A stretch of DNA of 10,999 bases from Prolixibacteraceae bacterium (GTDB lineage Bacteria > Bacteroidota > Bacteroidia > Bacteroidales > Prolixibacteraceae), in the NCBI GenBank assembly GCA_027858145.1, contig JAQIDF010000152.1:1-10999 (forward strand). The letters run 5' to 3'. The translations under genes and the position numbers were made by a program. This document shows, piece by piece, positions 7,381 through 10,999 of the stretch. How positions within the stretch are numbered: position 1 is the first letter of the stretch; each line of letters starts with the position of its first letter. Below the pieces are notes generated by a model, which was not told where the DNA came from, searched no databases, and saw nothing but the letters and a program-made list of their open reading frames with translations.

Positions 7381-7396
7381 TGACAGATATCCGTCA
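7381..7396. promoter_or_regulatory. 16-bp palindrome upstream of the glycosyltransferase gene
   Basis: TGACAGATATCCGTCA is a palindrome around GATATC with one mismatched pair (7385/7392). It begins 65 nt before the ATG at 7446 and overlaps a degenerate plus-strand -7 box TCCTTTTG (7375-7382). The position suits an operator near the transcription start, but no regulator can be named. Confidence 0.35.
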
Positions 7397-7445
7397 TTTT
7401 TCAATAAATTCGCATAATCCAACAAAAACAAACAGTTTAACATTA

Positions 7446-8570
7446 ATGAAGATAGCTGTAAACACTCAACATTTATTAAAAGACAAACTTGAAGGCATTG
7501 GATGGTTTGCCCACGAAACACTGCGGCGAATTACCAAACAACACCCTGAACATGAGTTCTTGTTTATTTTTGACCGCCCATGGCATGAGTCTTTCATATA
7601 TTCTGACAATATAAAACCGGTAAAAACAACCATACCATCGAGGCACCCATTTTTATGGAAATGGCATTACGATGTTGATATTCCTGCCATTTTAAAGAAA
7701 CACAATCCCGACGTGTTCTTTTCACCCGACGGATGGATGCCATTGAATACGGATGTGCCTGTTGTTGATGTGATACACGACATCAACTTTATTCACCGCC
7801 CTGAAGATTTCCCCTTTCTTCCCCGAAAATACTACCGGCATTATTTCCCGAAATTTGCAGCAAAGGCAAAACGCATTGTAACTGTTTCGGAATACAGCAA
7901 AGATGACATTTCAGTGAACCTGAACATTGAACCTGAAAAAATCGATGTTGCCCATAACGGATGTAGCAATGTTTTTTTACCTGCCTCAAAAGATGTTCAA
8001 GAAGAAATACGTAAAAAATTCACCGACGGAAATCCATTCTTTATTTATGTTGGTTCACGCAATCCCCGAAAAAACATAAAAGGGATGCTTGATGCTTTTG
8101 ATACATTCAAAGAAAATGATAAGCAAAACTTTAAGTTTGTATTCGTGGGGGATCCTATGTGGGGAAAATCGTACCTGAACGACACCATTAGAAAAATGAA
8201 ACATAAAGACGACCTGGTCTTTACCGGACGCCTTTCAACCGACGCCCTGCAAATGGTGCTAGGAAGTGCCGAAGCACTCGTTTTAGCCTCTTTTTCAGAA
8301 GGTTTTGGCATACCGATTATTGAAGCAATGCATTGCGATGTTCCCGTAATTTGTTCCGAAACAGCCTCGCTACCAGAAGTTGCAGGTGATGCGGCACTAT
8401 TTGTTAACCCAACATCAACCGATAGTATCGTAAAAGCATTTAATACAATTGCCAACAAACCCGAAACAAAAGCCCGGCTTATTGAAAAAGGACAAAAACA
8501 ACGCGAGAAATTTAACTGGGATTATACGGCTGAAAAGGTATGGAATTCGATACTGAGTGCTACAAAATAA
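7446..8570 (+). CDS. Glycosyltransferase family 4 (GT-B fold)
   Basis: A 374-residue retaining glycosyltransferase that would move a sugar from a nucleotide donor to a cell-surface glycan or lipid; the donor and acceptor cannot be read from the sequence. The N-terminal acceptor domain includes EGIGWFAHETLRRI (16-29), DVIHDINFIHRPEDF (108-122) and VTVSEYSKDDI. The C-terminal donor domain starts near 198 with FFIYVGSRNPRKNIKGMLDAF and carries LVFTGRL and the diagnostic E-x7-E motif EGFGIPIIE (E285, E293), followed by ASLPEVAGDAALFVNP. No membrane segment, so cytoplasmic or peripheral. The frame extends back to TTG at 7380, but ATG at 7446 (MKIAVNTQHL) opens the first beta strand of the fold and is preferred. 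rnhB follows after 7 nt. No other surface-polysaccharide genes are near, which is unusual for this type. Confidence 0.93.
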   Translation: MKIAVNTQHLLKDKLEGIGWFAHETLRRITKQHPEHEFLFIFDRPWHESFIYSDNIKPVKTTIPSRHPFLWKWHYDVDIPAILKKHNPDVFFSPDGWMPLNTDVPVVDVIHDINFIHRPEDFPFLPRKYYRHYFPKFAAKAKRIVTVSEYSKDDISVNLNIEPEKIDVAHNGCSNVFLPASKDVQEEIRKKFTDGNPFFIYVGSRNPRKNIKGMLDAFDTFKENDKQNFKFVFVGDPMWGKSYLNDTIRKMKHKDDLVFTGRLSTDALQMVLGSAEALVLASFSEGFGIPIIEAMHCDVPVICSETASLPEVAGDAALFVNPTSTDSIVKAFNTIANKPETKARLIEKGQKQREKFNWDYTAEKVWNSILSATK

Positions 8571-8577
8571 TTTAGAG

Positions 8578-9192
8578 ATGACTAAAAAACATAAACTCGA
8601 ACCATTTTTTAAAGCCGGAGCAACTGAAGCCGGATGTGATGAAGCTGGTCGTGGATGCTTGGCAGGGCCGGTATATGCTGCCGCCGTTATCTTGCCATCT
8701 GATTATTTCAATCCTGAATTAAATGACTCGAAGCAACTTTCAGAAAAACAACGATACAATATTCGAGAAGAAATTGAAAAAGAAGCAATTGACTGGGCTA
8801 TCGGAGTTGTGTCGAACACCGAAATTGATGAAATAAACATTCTTAACGCATCATATCTGGCCATGCACCGTGCCATCGACAAGTTAAAGACACTTCCCGG
8901 GCATCTGATAATTGACGGAAACCGTTTCAATCCCTATCATAAAACATCGCACGAGTGCATTGTAAAAGGCGATGGGAAATATTTTTCGATTGCAGCTGCC
9001 TCCGTACTGGCAAAAACCTACCGCGACGACTATATGCATAAAATCGCTGAAGAATATCCGGGGTACGACTGGGACAATAATAAAGGCTATCCCACAAAAA
9101 AACATCGTAAAGCCATAATGGAATTAGGCAAAACTCCCTACCACAGGCTTTCGTTTACCCTGATACCACCTCAGCTCAAAATCGAGTTTTAA
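8578..9192 (+). CDS. rnhB: Ribonuclease HII
   Basis: Cuts the RNA strand of RNA/DNA hybrids and incises at single ribonucleotides misplaced in DNA, starting ribonucleotide excision repair. The 204-residue length is normal for bacterial RNase HII. The four acidic active-site residues are visible: D21 and E22 in GCDEAGRGCLAGPV, D113 in IIDGNRF, and D150 in AKTYRDDYM. LNDSKQLSEKQR and the C-terminal GYPTKKHRKAI with TPYHRLSF are also typical. ATG at 8578 is preceded by TTTAGAG and lies 7 nt after the glycosyltransferase stop. An earlier in-frame start at 8557 would overlap that gene by 14 nt and adds seven residues not seen in the family. Its stop TAA (9190-9192) overlaps the stop of the convergent HTH gene. 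Confidence 0.97.
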   Translation: MTKKHKLEPFFKAGATEAGCDEAGRGCLAGPVYAAAVILPSDYFNPELNDSKQLSEKQRYNIREEIEKEAIDWAIGVVSNTEIDEINILNASYLAMHRAIDKLKTLPGHLIIDGNRFNPYHKTSHECIVKGDGKYFSIAAASVLAKTYRDDYMHKIAEEYPGYDWDNNKGYPTKKHRKAIMELGKTPYHRLSFTLIPPQLKIEF

Positions 9193-9395
9193 TCATCGCT
9201 CCACTCCAGTATGTCACCGGGCTGGCAGATGAGTTCATGGCAAATAGCTTCGAGGGTGCTAAACCGTATGGCTTTTGCTTTTCCGGTTTTGAGTATCGAA
9301 AGGTTTGCCGGGGTAATCCCAACCCTTTCTGATAATTCATTAAGCGAAATTTTTCGCTTAGCCATCATCACATCTAAATTTACAATAATCGGCAT
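9189..9395 (-). CDS. Small HTH regulator, YozG-like (Cro/C1 type)
   Basis: A 68-residue single-domain DNA-binding protein. After the short MPIIVNLDVMMAKRK lead, residues about 17-38 form the helix-turn-helix (SLNELSERVGITPANLSILK), and FSTLEAICHELICQPGDILEW is the usual C-terminal part of small Cro/C1 regulators such as Bacillus YozG. It lies 10 nt after the DUF2975 gene on the same strand. This gene pair recurs in many Firmicutes and Bacteroidota, so joint function is likely: the HTH protein probably regulates its own operon, by inference. ATG at 9395 is chosen over the internal ATGs at 9368 and 9365 because the family begins with MPIIVNLD-like residues; a weak AGGGG lies very close to it. 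The stop codon overlaps that of rnhB in the shared TTAA at 9189-9192. Confidence 0.93.
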   Translation of the reverse strand: MPIIVNLDVMMAKRKISLNELSERVGITPANLSILKTGKAKAIRFSTLEAICHELICQPGDILEWSDD

Positions 9396-9405
9396 ACCCC
9401 TGATT

Positions 9406-10125
9406 TTATATGGTTAATTCATTTTCTTGTTTCAACTTCAATCCCCGGTTTATTATTTCGGCTACAATTAATATCACAACACCTAAAAACAAGTGAATTG
9501 TATCCGCCTTATCATACAATATATTGTAATGTTCAAATTCAAATAAAATTTTGTTAGCTAAAAAATATAAATAATTAGCAACAGACATTAAAATGAAAAT
9601 CAAAACAAGAGCAATACCGATCATTCGTAACTGTTTAATATTATCCATCTCAAAAACAGCTTCACTTTGCAGGGAAGATAATAAGAGAAACAAGTTGATT
9701 ATTAAAAAGATATAGGCTACAGTTATTAATAAGCTCAAAAAAACACTAATACCGCTGTACATTCTTACTCTTGAGGGCAATAATGTTGATGCAGGCAATG
9801 CTGCTTTCATCCTATAATACCTCGTTGAGGTTTTACTTTTTGTTTTAATGTTTTCAATCGAATCAGGAAAATTGAAAATTGATTTTTTTGGTGCTAATTT
9901 TAAAAAATACACATCTGGTGCTATCTGGAATTTATAATCATCCCCAACAGCATTATTAGGCTTCACAGTGTCTGTTAATCGATTATTACCAATAGGTGAA
10001 CCCGCACCTCTATAAAACCCCATTTTAAAATCTTCAAATCCATTTATAAACGATGAGACTATCATAAATCCAAAAGCAATACCTGCTAACCATACCAGTG
10101 TTTTTAAAGAGAGAAAACGTTTCAT
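9406..10125 (-). CDS. DUF2975 four-helix membrane protein
   Basis: A 239-residue integral membrane protein of unknown function. Membrane segments are visible at about 9-27, 125-150, 169-191 and 210-226. The stretch between the first two (about 30-120) is polar and probably faces the outside, longer than in many members. The tail NRGLKLKQENELTI matches the conserved DUF2975 C-terminus, which commonly ends in ENDLTV or ENELTI. The segment FEMDNIKQLRMIG before the third helix is also typical. The gene is followed after 10 nt by the YozG-type HTH gene, the usual partner of this family. ATG at 10125 lies about 30 nt from a well-formed promoter. The family has no established activity; roles in signalling or in regulating the partner HTH protein are guesses. 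Confidence 0.88.
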   Translation of the reverse strand: MKRFLSLKTLVWLAGIAFGFMIVSSFINGFEDFKMGFYRGAGSPIGNNRLTDTVKPNNAVGDDYKFQIAPDVYFLKLAPKKSIFNFPDSIENIKTKSKTSTRYYRMKAALPASTLLPSRVRMYSGISVFLSLLITVAYIFLIINLFLLLSSLQSEAVFEMDNIKQLRMIGIALVLIFILMSVANYLYFLANKILFEFEHYNILYDKADTIHLFLGVVILIVAEIINRGLKLKQENELTI

Positions 10126-10156
10126 AAGCTTTAGTGATTTTTAGGTTACAACACTG

Positions 10157-10187
10157 CAAATATAAAACGAAACTCAATGTATTACAA
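10157..10187 (-). promoter_or_regulatory. Promoter of the DUF2975-HTH operon
   Basis: Minus-strand TTG (10185-10187), 20 nt, then TATATTTG (10157-10164): both elements and the spacing fit the Bacteroidota promoter pattern TTG-N17-23-TAnnTTTG. Transcription would begin near 10150, giving a leader of about 25 nt before the ATG at 10125. It is the best promoter in the window. Confidence 0.65.
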
Positions 10188-10303
10188 CTATTATTTATTG
10201 TTTTTCGATAATTTATTAATACAATATAGTATCGGCCTATTCTGAAAGCAACTCCTAATTATTTTATTTCATCGCAGGAGATTAACACACTTCTGTAAAA
10301 CAA

Positions 10304-10335
10304 CACCGGAGAACACGGAGAGCGCAGAGTAGGTT
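10304..10335 (+). repeat. Short intergenic repeat unit X, copy 1
   Basis: The unit contains GGAGAACACGGAGAGCGCAG followed by AGTAGGTT. It matches copy 2 at 10812-10842 apart from about five bases and one indel. Sequences of the general form agaacgcagagggcgcagag are frequent between genes in Bacteroidota genomes (from memory). Here it forms the left edge of the repeat block. Confidence 0.7.
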
Positions 10336-10341
10336 GCGTTG

Positions 10342-10437
10342 CTTTTATGTAGCCCGCTGAAACTTGTCATTTCAACGTAGGAGAAATCTCAGTTGAAACG
10401 TTTTTTGTCCACGGATTTTCACTGATGAACACGGAGG
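10342..10437 (+). repeat. 96-bp intergenic repeat Y, copy 1
   Basis: Direct repeat of 10665-10760 with about seven differences in 96 bases (about 93% identity) and no gaps. It includes GTCATTTCAACGTAGGAGAA and, further on, GTCCACGGATTTTCACTGATG. Both parts resemble short repeats scattered between genes in many Bacteroidota, so Y may itself be two common repeats joined. An open frame on the minus strand passes through it but has no protein-like features. Confidence 0.85.
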
Positions 10438-10664
10438 GCTTGACGACTGCGAGGGAACCCACTGCCACGACGTGGCTATATTTCAATAACCCCCGGTGGA
10501 GCTGGCGGAACCGGGGGTTGAAGCATAACCAATGCCCCCAGCCCCGGAGTGGGCGGTACAGTGCCAGAAAGAATCTCAGTTGAACCCCTGTCAGGGTTCT
10601 GTTTGAGTCGATTGCCTTAACCACCGGCTTCACCGGTGGTTATTCAAATTAAGTCCCTTCAGGA
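10438..10664. repeat. Hairpin-rich spacer between the two Y copies
   Basis: No gene is supported in these 227 bp. From left to right: GCCACG/CGTGGC about one base (10464-10476); a 10-bp stem AACCCCCGGT/ACCGGGGGTT (10488-10497 and 10510-10519); GAACCC/GGGTTC (10582-10587 and 10594-10599); a 10-bp stem TAACCACCGG/CCGGTGGTTA (10618-10627 and 10633-10642); and AAGTCC/GGACTT (10651-10656 and 10662-10667). The last two share the loop CTTCA. AATCTCAGTTGAA (10572-10584) is a fragment of Y. The GC-rich stems stand out from the AT-rich surroundings, like REP-type palindromes. Neither a transposase nor target-site duplications were seen. Confidence 0.75.
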
Positions 10665-10760
10665 CTTTTATGCAGCCCGCTGAATCTTGTCATTTCGACG
10701 TAGGAGAAATCTCAGTTGAAACGTTGTTTGTCCACGGATTTTCACAGATGAACACAGATG
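10665..10760 (+). repeat. 96-bp intergenic repeat Y, copy 2
   Basis: Second copy of the unit at 10342-10437, same orientation, offset by 323 bp. It includes GTCATTTCGACGTAGGAGAA and GTCCACGGATTTTCACAGATG without its last base. The differences from copy 1 are single-base changes, so the copies are related by duplication or by separate insertion of one element. Confidence 0.85.
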
Positions 10761-10811
10761 GTTATGTTTAGCATTATCAGAGAATGTGCAGCTCCAATTA
10801 TTGGAAAAAAA

Positions 10812-10842
10812 CACCTGAGAACGCAGAGGGCGCAGAGAGGTT
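10812..10842 (+). repeat. Short intergenic repeat unit X, copy 2
   Basis: Contains TGAGAACGCAGAGGGCGCAG and then AGAGGTT, matching copy 1 at 10304-10335 in the same orientation. It closes the repeat block on the right, so the order is X-Y-hairpins-Y-X. It ends 28 bp beyond the stop codon of the partial membrane-protein gene at 10871. Confidence 0.7.
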
Positions 10843-10870
10843 ATTTACCTTTACATCAGTACCTTCAAAC

Positions 10871-10999
10871 CTATAATTTACCAACCGCTGAAACCAGCAG
10901 ATACACCGCAAACAGCACCAAAAAAGCACCGCAGGCACCAATAAGGATACGATAAACCTTGTCGCTAAAAAGGCTTTTCCCCCTGCTAACACCGTACGA
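10871..10999 (-). CDS. C-terminal end of a membrane protein, possibly LysE-family (5' part outside window)
   Basis: The minus-strand frame enters at the window edge and is open for 42 codons to TAG at 10871-10873. The visible end is a basic, polar stretch (SRGKSLFSDKVYRI) followed by one hydrophobic helix (LIGACGAFLVLFAVYLLVSA) and a short GKL tail. A last helix after a positively charged loop, ending in YLLVSAV, recalls LysE/RhtB amino-acid exporters, but many small transporters end this way, so the family is a guess. Three other open frames that cross this region look non-coding because they run through the repeat block. No terminator was seen after the stop; the repeat unit X follows. Confidence 0.5.
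   Translation of the reverse strand, partial: SYGVSRGKSLFSDKVYRILIGACGAFLVLFAVYLLVSAVGKL

Noticed and set aside
7380..7445. Upstream extension of the glycosyltransferase to TTG at 7380
   Set aside because: The extra 22 residues are polar and precede the first beta strand of the fold; they also cover the palindrome and likely promoter.
10367..10633. Open frame of 88 codons on the minus strand through the repeat block
   Set aside because: It runs across the Y repeat and the GC-rich hairpins, and the product has no domain or signal features. The repeats explain the open frame.
10342..10760. CRISPR array
   Set aside because: Only two long copies 323 bp apart, no regular short repeats and no uniform spacers; no cas genes are present.
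10304..10842. Insertion sequence or complete mobile element
   Set aside because: No transposase frame, no terminal inverted repeats and no target-site duplication were found; only short repeats in one orientation.
10758..10999. Two further open frames of about 65 codons, one on each strand, near the right edge
   Set aside because: Both cross repeat unit X. A third frame on the minus strand (10871-10999) gives a convincing membrane-helix end and excludes them.

Overview
The window looks like chromosomal DNA of a member of the Bacteroidota, perhaps of the Marinilabiliales or Prolixibacteraceae type; that narrower placement is an inference. The signs are AT-rich intergenic DNA, several promoter boxes of the Bacteroidota form TAnnTTTG, weak ribosome binding sites, gene families common in that phylum, and intergenic repeats of a kind often seen in its genomes. 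Most genes lie on the minus strand. Only a glycosyltransferase gene and rnhB lie on the plus strand.

Region 1 (1-2700, minus strand) is a metal-efflux locus. It has a small exported protein with a PHHHH motif (2262-2660) and, 228 bp downstream, the N-terminal two thirds of a CzcA/CusA-type heavy-metal RND pump (1-2033) that runs off the left edge. The other pump parts (adaptor, outer-membrane channel) are not in the window.

Region 2 (2899-3813, minus) is a calcineurin-like metallophosphoesterase. A good intrinsic terminator (3838-3868) separates it from the galactose genes upstream.

Region 3 (3895-7273, minus) is a galactose module in the order regulator, galK, galT. The regulator joins a GntR winged helix to a sugar-binding-protein-like domain. 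GalK and GalT carry out two successive Leloir steps: galactose to galactose-1-phosphate, then uridylyl exchange. A perfect TATATTTG box and a tandem ACTGGT repeat lie between regulator and galK and form a likely control point. No epimerase, mutarotase or transporter is present.

Region 4 (7446-9192, plus) is a two-gene unit: a GT4-type glycosyltransferase followed 7 nt later by rnhB (ribonuclease HII).

Region 5 (9189-10125, minus) is a DUF2975 four-helix membrane protein followed 10 nt later by a 68-residue YozG-type HTH regulator. This pair has the best promoter of the window, and its last stop codon overlaps the stop codon of rnhB.

Region 6 (10304-10842) has no gene and is packed with repeats: two 96-bp copies about 93% identical, two copies of a shorter unit at the outer edges, and several strong hairpins. 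The last 129 bases hold the C-terminal end of a membrane protein on the minus strand, possibly of the LysE family.

Nothing here is clearly a new defence or mobile system. The least explained items are the repeat block, the PHHHH protein beside the pump, the DUF2975/HTH pair and the candidate operators.
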